Source: Candidatus Schekmanbacteria bacterium RIFCSPLOWO2_02_FULL_38_14 (GTDB lineage: Bacteria; Schekmanbacteria; GWA2-38-11). From it: DNA of 64,000 bases. Positions 1-7,661 of the stretch are shown piece by piece; positions within the stretch are counted from its first letter, which is position 1; every line of letters starts with the position of its first letter. The position numbers and the translations under genes were made by a program. The stretch spans positions 182,239 through 246,238 of the forward strand of contig MGDH01000011.1 of the NCBI GenBank assembly GCA_001790855.1, given 5' to 3'. The notes under the pieces were generated by a model. It did no database searches and was not told the origin of the DNA. It was given only the letters and a program-made list of their open reading frames with translations.

Positions 1-1
1 C

Positions 2-748
2 CTTGATATAGTTTTCAAGGATGTGGTTTTTTCATACAGGGAAGATAGAAATCCTGTTTTAAAAGGCGTTAATTTTGAGTTAAAGACAGGACAGATTACA
101 GCCCTTGTTGGAGAAAGCGGTAGTGGTAAAAGCACTGTCGCCAATTTGATTGCAAGATTTTATGAGCCAGGCGGCGGAAAAATCACTATTGGAGGAAAAC
201 CGCTGTACACAATAGATCCAATAGAAATCCGCAAAAAGATTTCAATGGTATCACAGAGAACTTATCTTTTTCACGGGTCAATTCGTGAAAACCTTCTCAT
301 TGCAAAACCTGATGCAACTGATGATGAGCTCTATGAAACCTGCAGGAAAGCAGGTATACTCGATTTTGTAAATTCACTGCCGCAAAAACTTGATGCCTCT
401 CTTGTTGAACAGGCAAAGAACCTTTCAAGCGGACAGATTCAGCGCATTTCTATTGCCAGAGCATTGCTAAAAAACGCTCCCATACTTATCCTTGATGAGC
501 CAACATCAAATGTTGATGCTGAAAATGAAGATAAAATTCAGGCAACGCTTCACGAAATCGCAAAAATAAAAACCACGCTGGTTATATCTCACAGATTAAG
601 AACAGTCCGTGACGCTGATAAAATAATCACCCTTAAAGAAGGTAAAGTGGCTGAAACCGGAACTCACAAGGATCTTCTGGATAAACAAGGAGTCTATGCA
701 AATCTTATAAGAACTCAGAACAAGTATGAACCAGCAAACATACATTAG
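2..748 (+). CDS. ABC exporter half-transporter, ATPase part (5' truncated by window)
   Basis: The frame is open from the first bases of the window, so the GTG at 23 is internal and the membrane domain lies upstream. What remains is a complete nucleotide-binding domain: Walker A GESGSGKST, Q-loop around MVSQRTYLF, signature LSSGQ, Walker B ILILDEPTS and switch histidine in VISHRL. It should hydrolyse ATP to drive export as one half of a heterodimer with the gene that follows 49 bases downstream on the same strand. The signature reads LSSGQ rather than LSGGQ, a mild deviation also seen in some asymmetric exporters. The substrate cannot be read from this part. Confidence 0.9.
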   Translation, partial: LDIVFKDVVFSYREDRNPVLKGVNFELKTGQITALVGESGSGKSTVANLIARFYEPGGGKITIGGKPLYTIDPIEIRKKISMVSQRTYLFHGSIRENLLIAKPDATDDELYETCRKAGILDFVNSLPQKLDASLVEQAKNLSSGQIQRISIARALLKNAPILILDEPTSNVDAENEDKIQATLHEIAKIKTTLVISHRLRTVRDADKIITLKEGKVAETGTHKDLLDKQGVYANLIRTQNKYEPANIH

Positions 749-797
749 ATAAACTAATGGCTGACAACTTATAACTAATAACTTTTAGGGTTAATTT

Positions 798-2537
798 ATG
801 GATTCAAAAAACAAAGATGTTTCAATGTCCCGTTTTCATATTGTTATACGATTGTTCAAGATGGTTAAACGTGTCCGCGGAATAATGCTCTTTGCTATTT
901 TCTTTGGAATTCTAAACCATCTTTCAAACATTGCTTTGCTGACATGGGGTGCATGGCTTGTGTCTTCTTTCATAATACCTGACGCAACGCCTCCAAGCAC
1001 ATTTTCCATTGTTCTTCTTTTTATTTTTGGAGTAACCAAAGGAGTCAGCGCCTATGTGGAACAGCTTGGAAACCACGAGGTTGCGTTCCGATTGCTTGCC
1101 CACTTAAGAACACAATTCTACAAGCAGATAGAACCTCTTGTTCCGGCAAAACTGCTTGATAAACGAAGCGGAGATGTCATTTCAAGAATTGGCGGAGACA
1201 TTGAAATAATAGAAGTGTTTTTTGCCCATACTATCTCTCCTATTGCAATTGCAGCAAGTGTCTCAATTGCAGTTTTAATTTTTCTTGGAATGTGGTGGTG
1301 GGTTCTGCCTGTTGTTATCTTCCCTTTCCAGTTCATATTAGGCGTCGTAGTTCCTCTATCATGGGAGCGTTATGTCAGGACAACCGGGCAGACACTCCGT
1401 GCCACTCTTGGAGAAACCAATGCATATCTCACAGATTCCCTGCAGGGTCTTGAAACCATTCTGCTTTTTAATCAGGGGAAAAAACGCAGAGAGGAAATTA
1501 ATAAAAGAGGAACTTTTTTAAATAGCCTAAAGAGTTCCCATTCATCAAGACAGGGATGGTTGCTTGGGTTTGTCAATGGAATGATTCTTCTTGCAAACAT
1601 TACTATTATAGTTGTCGCTGTCAAAGGGTATTTGGGAAATAACCTTGATTTACAGGGGGTAATTACTGTAACTGCAGCATCAGTGAGCGCCTTTGTACCT
1701 CTGTTTTCTGTTGCTGTTCTTTCACATTACCTGACTGAGTCTTTCGCTGCAGCAGAAAGACTTTTTAAGATGATTGATGAAAAGCCTGCTGTTATTGATT
1801 CACCAACCTGTACCAGAGAATTGCCAAAACGTTTTGACATCAGTTTTAAAAATCTTTCATTCAAATATAATGAAAATGGTGGACCTCTTGTTCTTGATAA
1901 CTTCAACCTCTCAATACCGCAGGGAAAATCCATAGCTTTGATTGGAGAAAGCGGCAGCGGCAAGAGTACAATTCTCCGTTTGATGATGAGATTCTGGGAT
2001 TTTAAGGATGGAGAAATTTTGATTGGTGAAAAGAATATAAAGGATATCTGCCAGGAGTCTATTTATGGCATGATGGCGCTTGTTGCACAGGATTCACATC
2101 TTTTTGATACAACAATTAAGGAAAATATCGCTCTCGGCAAGCCAGACGCTTCAATGGATGAAATCATAGAAAGCGCAAAAAGAGCAAGCATCCATGATTT
2201 TATCATGACCCTTCCAAGCAAATATGAAACTTCAATAGGAGAACTTGGAGATAAACTCTCAGGAGGAGAGCGCCAGCGAATTGTAATAAGCAGGGTTCTT
2301 TTAAAGAATCCACCAATACTTCTCTTTGATGAACCAACTTCTAATCTCGACTCTTTCAATGAAAATGCAATTCAGGAGACATTAAATAATGTCAGCAAGG
2401 ACAAAACTGTTATAATCGTGACTCACAGGCTCTCGCTCCTTGCAAACGTGGATAAGGCGTACCGCCTTGTAGACGGAAAGCTGGTAGAGGTTGGCGTTGG
2501 AAACAATGCAGGGAAAACTGCTACTGCTTCCTGTTAG
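798..2537 (+). CDS. ABC transporter, fused permease/ATPase (exporter half)
   Basis: 579 residues, the normal size for a half-exporter. Residues about 30-320 hold several hydrophobic segments of an ABC type-1 membrane domain. The ATPase follows with Walker A GESGSGKST near 382-390, canonical signature LSGGE near 486, Walker B LLFDEPTS near 508 and VTHRL near 540. It starts 49 bases after the preceding ATPase gene, so the two probably form a heterodimeric inner-membrane exporter. The general look is that of the CydC/CydD or amino-acid/siderophore ABC-permease group, but no cytochrome bd genes are in view, so the substrate is left open. It meets the next gene tail to tail with a 4-base overlap. 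Confidence 0.9.
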   Translation: MDSKNKDVSMSRFHIVIRLFKMVKRVRGIMLFAIFFGILNHLSNIALLTWGAWLVSSFIIPDATPPSTFSIVLLFIFGVTKGVSAYVEQLGNHEVAFRLLAHLRTQFYKQIEPLVPAKLLDKRSGDVISRIGGDIEIIEVFFAHTISPIAIAASVSIAVLIFLGMWWWVLPVVIFPFQFILGVVVPLSWERYVRTTGQTLRATLGETNAYLTDSLQGLETILLFNQGKKRREEINKRGTFLNSLKSSHSSRQGWLLGFVNGMILLANITIIVVAVKGYLGNNLDLQGVITVTAASVSAFVPLFSVAVLSHYLTESFAAAERLFKMIDEKPAVIDSPTCTRELPKRFDISFKNLSFKYNENGGPLVLDNFNLSIPQGKSIALIGESGSGKSTILRLMMRFWDFKDGEILIGEKNIKDICQESIYGMMALVAQDSHLFDTTIKENIALGKPDASMDEIIESAKRASIHDFIMTLPSKYETSIGELGDKLSGGERQRIVISRVLLKNPPILLFDEPTSNLDSFNENAIQETLNNVSKDKTVIIVTHRLSLLANVDKAYRLVDGKLVEVGVGNNAGKTATASC

Positions 2538-3169
2538 TTGCCGGAAAGTCTTTTTCTTAGAGAACTTAAAATTTCATCTTCAAGCTTGCCTGTTGATTTA
2601 CAGGCAACGGTGGATTTTTTGAGTTCAAAAAGAGGCTGTATAACCGGAATTATTCTGTCATAGGTTTTTGTGGTGGTAAATTTGGTATTTACTCTTACAT
2701 TCCATAAGTCTTTTTTATCAGAAGGTATAAAAAAGACATTTAAATAAACCATTTTCCCTGAGTAAACCCAGTCAAATGGTGGAGCTCCGCAGTCGCAATA
2801 CCCATCAGTATCACTATGAGGGAAAAATCCATAATAATAATCCGGATTGATGTTTGATGTGTAGGTCATTAAAACGCTGGCATCATCATTATACTTGCCA
2901 AGCTGTCCAATCTTGAACCCCTTTTCTTTTACTACATCTGAAACAGCTCCAACTATTTCTTCGTATTCTCCATTGAAGGAATCTGTATTTATGACCCTGT
3001 ATTCCTTTGGTGTCTTTGGGAAAAGGCAGCATCCTGAAAAGAAAAATAATGCTATAAAAAAAAAGAAGCGAGGCTTTAAACATGTTATCAATAAATTTTC
3101 ATATCTTTTTCCATATCTGATTTCTTCAGTAACCACAGGATTTAGTTTGCGTATAATAAAAAAAATCAT
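2534..3169 (-). CDS. Putative lipoprotein of unknown function
   Basis: A hydrophobic stretch ending in FSGC makes a lipobox, with the modified Cys near residue 47 counted from the in-frame ATG at 3169. The mature part is soluble, with a DxDGYCDCG cysteine cluster and several aromatic residues; I do not recognise a family. The start is odd: this ATG leaves about 35 residues before the hydrophobic core. A much better signal start, MFKASLLFF, exists at 3083 but lies one frame off across a run of nine A on the plus strand. A one-base change in that run would give a normal lipoprotein signal. An outer-membrane or periplasmic lipoprotein is likely. Confidence 0.65.
   Translation of the reverse strand: MIFFIIRKLNPVVTEEIRYGKRYENLLITCLKPRFFFFIALFFFSGCCLFPKTPKEYRVINTDSFNGEYEEIVGAVSDVVKEKGFKIGQLGKYNDDASVLMTYTSNINPDYYYGFFPHSDTDGYCDCGAPPFDWVYSGKMVYLNVFFIPSDKKDLWNVRVNTKFTTTKTYDRIIPVIQPLFELKKSTVACKSTGKLEDEILSSLRKRLSGN
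3056..3064. repeat. Nine-base homopolymer inside a lipoprotein signal sequence
   Basis: A run of nine A (nine T in the coding sense) sits exactly between the out-of-frame start MFKASLL (ATG at 3083) and the lipobox. Eight or eleven T would join the two frames into MFKASLLFFIALFFFSGC, a textbook lipoprotein signal. It is either a slippage switch or a base-calling or assembly error. Confidence 0.6.
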
Positions 3170-3173
3170 CTGC

Positions 3174-3431
3174 CTATACCATACTGACAAGTTTAAGAAG
3201 AAGTAGTATAATAGATAAGTAAATTATTATGTTGCTTGCAATAAAAAACAGTAAAAAATTATTTTCACTTCTAACCCCAATCCATCGCGGAATTTTCCAA
3301 GAAATGATAACAGTCCCTGCTACAAAAGCAACTGATATGGCAAGCGCTGTTAAAAGAGTAATGTAAAAAATTATATATATCAAACAGACAAAACTTACTA
3401 TTCCAAGACCTAATACTTTAATCCATCCCAT
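3174..3431 (-). CDS. Small membrane protein, 85 aa, unknown function
   Basis: About three hydrophobic helices (roughly residues 4-27, 28-48 and 60-82) separated by a short basic stretch around KIPRWIGVRSE. No family is recognised. It ends 4 bases before the ATG used for the lipoprotein downstream, so the two are probably co-transcribed. The upstream side (3432-3512) is AT-rich low-complexity sequence of the TTTGAATTTTGA type found between other genes here. The Shine-Dalgarno site is weak. A real small inner-membrane protein is likely. Confidence 0.55.
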   Translation of the reverse strand: MGWIKVLGLGIVSFVCLIYIIFYITLLTALAISVAFVAGTVIISWKIPRWIGVRSENNFLLFFIASNIIIYLSIILLLLKLVSMV

Positions 3432-3512
3432 ATGTTTATAAATCCCAAATATTAAAATCCAAATACCAAAATTTTTATTTTAAATTTTGAGTTTTATTAT
3501 TTGAACTTTTTT

Positions 3513-4535
3513 TTACATACCTACACCATCAACAACTGCTTTGCAACTCGGACAGCACGATTTATTAATAAAATTTTTATCGATAGAAAACCCTGTCCTT
3601 GCAATCAGCACTTCTCCGCACTTATAACAGTAAGTTGCCTCTCCATCATTCCATAAGATATTTCCGGTATAAACATAACGCAAACCTGCCTTTTTCCCAA
3701 TCTCCCTTGCCTTCTTCAGGGTTTCTACAGGGGTTGGAAGAATATTTGTAAGATTATAATCAGGGTGAAAACGGCTTACATGCCAGGGAGTTTCTTTCCC
3801 AAGCCCTGCAATAAACTCTGCTATCTCATTCAACTCATCATCAGAATCATTAAAGGCTGGTATGATGAGAGTTGTCACCTCAACCCAGATATTAAGTTTC
3901 TTCATAAGTCTTAAGGTATCAAGAACCGGCTGAAGCCTTCCTCCCATAACCTTCCTGTAAGTCTCATCTTTAAAACATTTCAAATCAACATTTGCAGCGT
4001 GAAGATACGGGCTTATGGTATTCAATGCCTCTTCTGTCATAAAACCGTTGGTAACAAAATTATTTTTTAGTCCCTCTCTGCAAGCTAACTGCGCAATGTC
4101 ATAGGCATATTCAAAATATATTGTCGGCTCAGTATAGGTATAGGAAATACTCCGACACTTGGATCTAAGAGCAATCTCAACTATCTGCGATGGTAGAATC
4201 TCCCTTCCACCCGTTCCATTCCAGTCTTTTTTAGATGCCTGTGAAATTTCGTGGTTTTGGCAAAAAGTACACTTAAAATTACATCCAATGGTTGCCAGAG
4301 ACAAAGCCTTGGAACCAGGATAAAAATGATAGAGAGGTTTTTTCTCAATAGGGTCAACATTCAGGGCAGTGGTTTTCCCGTAAACAAGACTGTAAAGCAC
4401 TCCTTCAATATTCTCCCTGACACCGCAAATTCCTCTTTTTGATGGAAATATAATGCACCTGTGGGCACACAGGTTGCATTTTACTTTGTCTTCTTGGAGT
4501 TTTTCATAAAGAACTGCTTTTTTCAGGCTCTTCAT
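3513..4535 (-). CDS. amrS: AmmeMemoRadiSam-system radical SAM enzyme (AmrS / PflA-like)
   Basis: 340 residues. The radical SAM CxxxCxxC motif is CNFKCTFC at 85-92. An N-terminal cysteine set (C20, C23, C27, C37) precedes it, and a C-terminal zinc-ribbon-like pair (CYKCG near 308 and CCPSC near 330) closes the protein. This architecture, with GVRENIEGVLYSLVYGK near the N-terminus, matches the AmrS group often annotated as a pyruvate-formate-lyase-activating-enzyme homologue. The substrate is not established; AmmeMemo partner proteins are usual companions but are not in this window. It overlaps the small Cys-rich gene upstream by 32 bases, which suggests translational coupling. Confidence 0.85.
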   Translation of the reverse strand: MKSLKKAVLYEKLQEDKVKCNLCAHRCIIFPSKRGICGVRENIEGVLYSLVYGKTTALNVDPIEKKPLYHFYPGSKALSLATIGCNFKCTFCQNHEISQASKKDWNGTGGREILPSQIVEIALRSKCRSISYTYTEPTIYFEYAYDIAQLACREGLKNNFVTNGFMTEEALNTISPYLHAANVDLKCFKDETYRKVMGGRLQPVLDTLRLMKKLNIWVEVTTLIIPAFNDSDDELNEIAEFIAGLGKETPWHVSRFHPDYNLTNILPTPVETLKKAREIGKKAGLRYVYTGNILWNDGEATYCYKCGEVLIARTGFSIDKNFINKSCCPSCKAVVDGVGM

Positions 4536-4689
4536 CTGCCTCTGCCTTTTTCTTTTTATTATTCTGAGGTCTGCACATACTGCATCTGCTGGAAGGACAT
4601 TTCAGGCAAAAATCACAGTCAGGACACTTAACACCAACAGACTTATCCTCATTCTTTGGGCAGATAGATTCATCAGTGTCAGTATCCAA
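4504..4689 (-). CDS. Cysteine-rich miniprotein, 61 aa
   Basis: The centre is a run of closely spaced cysteines, CPDCDFCLKCPSSRCSMC, a C-x2-C-x2-C-x2-C-x4-C-x2-C array that could bind zinc or an iron-sulfur cluster. The tail is Lys/Glu-rich. The start is a TTG at 4689 with GGAG seven bases upstream. Its 3' end overlaps the 5' end of the radical SAM gene, in a different frame, by 32 bases. The cysteine pattern, the ribosome-binding site and the coupling support a real gene. The function is unknown; a metal- or electron-carrying partner of the radical SAM enzyme is inference. Confidence 0.55.
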   Translation of the reverse strand: MDTDTDESICPKNEDKSVGVKCPDCDFCLKCPSSRCSMCRPQNNKKKKAEADEEPEKSSSL

Positions 4690-4730
4690 AACTTTTCTCC
4701 AGTCAGCCCAAATTCAAAACATTTTGCTGG

Positions 4731-4750
4731 ATTCCCGCTTATGCGGGAAT
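4731..4750. repeat. Dispersed hairpin repeat (ATTCCCGC-TTAT-GCGGGAAT)
   Basis: A perfect 8-bp stem with a 4-base loop, flanked by CTGG on the left and GACAG on the right. Close relatives occur at 37213-37252, 37273-37347 and 63598-63693, so this is one member of a dispersed intergenic family. It lies in the 256-base gap upstream of the Cys-rich gene. The rest of that gap (4751-4945) is AT-rich with nothing I can call. Confidence 0.75.
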
Positions 4751-4945
4751 GACAGAATGGTGTTTATGCAAAAGAATAAAACCATAAATCTATTTTCATC
4801 GTTCGTGGATAATAAACCCATCATGATAATTATCTGGATTTTGAAATTTACTAAATTATGATACTATTCCAATATCTTATTTCAAGGATATTTTGTATAT
4901 TATAATTTGAGGCAGATTTTTTAGGTTTTCTTAAAGATAAGTTTT

Positions 4946-5410
4946 TCAGAGCTGGTTTGCAACTTTTTTTAGTTCAGATAGCATCGCTGTTTTAAATCTT
5001 TTAGCCTTGTCGTCCTTGTACTTTACACGGACTCCGCTTACAATTGAGAGATAAGCTGAAGTATCGCCCTTTATATTTATAACATCAATCCTCACGATGT
5101 TCATCATTGGATGGGTATCTGACGGAGCGCTGACCACACCGGCTCTTCCGAAAATATGCAGGCAGGTGTCATTTTCATCATATATTGAAAAAATGACCTT
5201 TTTGCTTTTTATAAGATTCCTATATGCTGAATTATCTTTATGAATTGCGAAAAGCAGGCTTTCTTCGTCTTTGATCATATAGAAAGGTATGGTAGTAAGA
5301 TTTGGAATCCCGCTTGAGTCAACTGTTGCAAGAAAAGCAAGATTATCTTTCGGGTTTATCTTTGCCTGAATTTCTTTGGTTATCTTGGTACCAAGACTGT
5401 TAGATATCAT
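4946..5410 (-). CDS. Pyridoxamine 5'-phosphate oxidase-like FMN split-barrel protein
   Basis: About 154 residues, the size of a single split-barrel domain. The opening strand pattern NLAFLATVDSSGIPNLTTIP followed by FAIHKDNSAYRNLIKSKKV is typical of the PNPOx-like FMN-binding family. Members are flavin reductases or oxidoreductases of varied substrate, so only the fold is assigned. The ATG at 5410 has AAGGAG close by; a GTG at 5422 is the alternative. It lies 20 bases after meaB on the same strand and may be the last gene of that operon. Confidence 0.75.
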   Translation of the reverse strand: MISNSLGTKITKEIQAKINPKDNLAFLATVDSSGIPNLTTIPFYMIKDEESLLFAIHKDNSAYRNLIKSKKVIFSIYDENDTCLHIFGRAGVVSAPSDTHPMMNIVRIDVINIKGDTSAYLSIVSGVRVKYKDDKAKRFKTAMLSELKKVANQL

Positions 5411-5430
5411 TATCTCCTTCACCCTTTATA

Positions 5431-6363
5431 TTATAGGCTTAAAATCTTCTCCACTGCACTATAGGCATCCATCTCCCTTGCAGCAACTCTTTTTGCATAA
5501 CCTCTTATACCGCCTTTCCTTGAAGCCTTCTCAAAGGCTTTTTCAAGCAACCTTTCTTTCAGTATTTCTGTTATCTCCATCTCGCTTTTATAAATTTCCT
5601 TATCATAAAACAGACTGGAATTACTGTTCAAAAAATCTTTATGACAATGAATTATTCCCACCAGTTCTTTTATGCCTGCACCAGTTGTTGCCACTGTTTT
5701 TACAACCTGTGGTTTCCATCCATTCTTATTGGGGTTTAACTCAAGCATTATGCTTATATCTCTTTCTGTCTTGTCTGCATCATCCCTGTCTGCCTTATTG
5801 ATTACAAATATGTCGCCTATCTCCATTATTCCTGCTTTCATTGCCTGCATATCATCTCCAAACCCCGGAGCAAAGGCGACAAGAGTTGTTTTTGATATTT
5901 TAACGATATCAATTTCATCCTGTCCAACTCCTATTGTTTCAACAATTATGTAATCAAATCCGCAGCTATCCAGAACATTTACTGCATTATTTGTTGCCTT
6001 AGAAAGCCCGCCCATACTTCCTCTTGTAGCCATACTTCTGATAAAAACGCCTTCATCAAGGAAATGGTTCTGCATCCTTATCCTGTCTGCGAGAATTGCA
6101 CCCCCTGAAAACGGGCTTGACGGGTCAATAGCTATGACTCCAACTTTTTTTCCTTCTTTTCTTAAAAACTCTATTATCTTATCTGCAAGAGTTGATTTCC
6201 CTACACCGGGTGAACCTGTTATCCCAATTATATATGCCTTTCCAGTGTGGGGATATAATTCTTTCATAAATGCGACTGCTTCAGGAGAATTATTTTCAAT
6301 CTTTGTTATTATTTTGGCAACCGCTCTTGTACTTCCGTTCAAAGCCTCATGAACAAGACTCAT
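5431..6363 (-). CDS. meaB: Methylmalonyl-CoA mutase-associated GTPase MeaB
   Basis: 310 residues with the G3E-family layout: Walker [10 protein letters not shown] at 50-58, [19 protein letters not shown] at 80-98, [13 protein letters not shown] near 141-153 and the guanine-specificity motif NKAD at 189-192. MeaB (ArgK) is the GTP-dependent chaperone that loads adenosylcobalamin into methylmalonyl-CoA mutase and protects the enzyme. Its ATG overlaps the stop of the B12-binding mutase subunit by four bases, a coupled operon that fits this role. The large mutase subunit and the epimerase are elsewhere in the window (27306-29335). Confidence 0.95.
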   Translation of the reverse strand: MSLVHEALNGSTRAVAKIITKIENNSPEAVAFMKELYPHTGKAYIIGITGSPGVGKSTLADKIIEFLRKEGKKVGVIAIDPSSPFSGGAILADRIRMQNHFLDEGVFIRSMATRGSMGGLSKATNNAVNVLDSCGFDYIIVETIGVGQDEIDIVKISKTTLVAFAPGFGDDMQAMKAGIMEIGDIFVINKADRDDADKTERDISIMLELNPNKNGWKPQVVKTVATTGAGIKELVGIIHCHKDFLNSNSSLFYDKEIYKSEMEITEILKERLLEKAFEKASRKGGIRGYAKRVAAREMDAYSAVEKILSL

Positions 6364-6755
6364 TTCCTGATGCTCTCTCTCACAAATTTAACTATTTCTT
6401 CAGTAGATGTTCCCGGTGTAAATACTCCTTTTACTCCAATATTTTTAAGACCTGGAATATCTTCATCAGGAATTATTCCTCCTCCGAAAACCACAATATC
6501 ATCAATCTTTTTTTCTCTTAACAAATCCATTATTCTTTTGAACTGGTAATTATGGGAGCCTGAGAGGATACTTACTCCGATTGCATCAACATCTTCCTGC
6601 AACGCAGCAGCAACTATCTGCTCCGGTGTCTGGTGAAGCCCTGTATACACTACTTCCATTCCTGCATCCCTGAGAGTTCTGGCAACAATTTTTGCCCCGC
6701 GGTCGTGTCCGTCCAAACCTGGTTTGGCTATTAAAATTTTTATCTTCTTTTCCAA
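6360..6755 (-). CDS. mcmA2: Methylmalonyl-CoA mutase, cobalamin-binding small subunit
   Basis: 131 residues forming one B12-binding domain. The base-off motif DxHxxG is in GLDGHDRG (13-20), with His17 as the lower cobalt ligand. The Ser and Gly stretches [10 protein letters not shown] and [12 protein letters not shown] follow as expected. It corresponds to the C-terminal domain of one-chain mutases; the N-terminal catalytic subunit is encoded separately at 27306-28931. Together they interconvert methylmalonyl-CoA and succinyl-CoA. It is followed by meaB with a 4-base overlap. Confidence 0.93.
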   Translation of the reverse strand: MEKKIKILIAKPGLDGHDRGAKIVARTLRDAGMEVVYTGLHQTPEQIVAAALQEDVDAIGVSILSGSHNYQFKRIMDLLREKKIDDIVVFGGGIIPDEDIPGLKNIGVKGVFTPGTSTEEIVKFVRESIRK

Positions 6756-6791
6756 ATCTATAATTCTTTCAGATATACCACTTTATAAAAA

Positions 6792-7472
6792 TTACGGGCT
6801 TGTTGTTAACAGAATTGTACCATCTTCTTTTATAATCTTGTAAATTTTATTTATCTTCTCGACTTGCTGGCCTTTGTATGAACCCAGTACATTCTTTACA
6901 TAGTTTCTTGTTTCTTTAAAAGGCGGAATACCGGAATAATTCATTACATTGCTTTCACCTGCATTATAAGCAGCAAGAGCAAGTTCAAGGTCATTGTCAA
7001 ACATCCTCATCAGGTAATCCAGATAAGCAACACCACCCTCTATGTTGTCTCTTGGATGGAACGGGTCCTTGACATTAAATCTCTTCGCTGTCTGAGGCAT
7101 AAGCTGCATTAAACCCATTGCCCCTTTGGGAGAAACCGCTGCAGCGTTAAAGTTTGATTCCCTGCTTATAATACTCTGAATCAGTTTTGGGTCCTGTCCA
7201 TACCTTTGAGCAACTTCATCTATTATTGGTTTTAAATTCCCTATGCTTTTCTTAGCTATCTGCGGTCTTTTATTATATGAGAATTTATTAAATATCTGGA
7301 GAAGTTTGTAATTGGAATTTTTTGGCCGGTCCGTATAATGAATAACTCCTTCCTCATCAACATACTTGTATATTTCTGCACTTGTCTCTAAATTAAGAAG
7401 AAGGAATAAACCTGCTGAAAAGATAAGGACTAAAAGACCTTTAGATCTGTAAAGCATGCTTTTAAATAGCAT
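6792..7472 (-). CDS. Lytic transglycosylase with DUF4124-type N-terminal module
   Basis: A hydrophobic N-terminal signal or anchor (about 12-30) is followed by EIYKYVDEEGVIHYTDRP (33-50), the DUF4124 pattern found before murein-active domains. The SLT fold follows, with catalytic Glu105 in SRESNFNAAAVSPKGAMG, GLMQLMP near 120-126 and AYNAGES near 169. It should cleave peptidoglycan between MurNAc and GlcNAc in the periplasm. The ATG is preceded by GGGGGG at good distance. The 37 bases to the B12 subunit gene contain no terminator-like hairpin, so read-through from upstream is not excluded. Confidence 0.9.
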   Translation of the reverse strand: MLFKSMLYRSKGLLVLIFSAGLFLLLNLETSAEIYKYVDEEGVIHYTDRPKNSNYKLLQIFNKFSYNKRPQIAKKSIGNLKPIIDEVAQRYGQDPKLIQSIISRESNFNAAAVSPKGAMGLMQLMPQTAKRFNVKDPFHPRDNIEGGVAYLDYLMRMFDNDLELALAAYNAGESNVMNYSGIPPFKETRNYVKNVLGSYKGQQVEKINKIYKIIKEDGTILLTTSP

Positions 7473-7661
7473 TTTTTACCCCCCATGTCAATAAAAATAG
7501 CACCAGAACTATATAAGGACTTAGGATATTTAATAGGTTAGTTTAAATATTTCTAACCCTGAACCCCACCAATGACTTAAAACCCTTAAACTCATTAACT
7601 CTTTAACCCATTGATTATTAATAAATTAACGGCTAAAACAAGCAATACTTAAAGGTTTACT

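Noticed and set aside
2889..3083. 64-residue frame MFKASLLFFYSIIFL inside the lipoprotein gene
   Set aside because: Only its first residues make sense as a signal; the remainder is out of frame with the lipoprotein. It is treated as the other side of the homopolymer break rather than as a separate gene.
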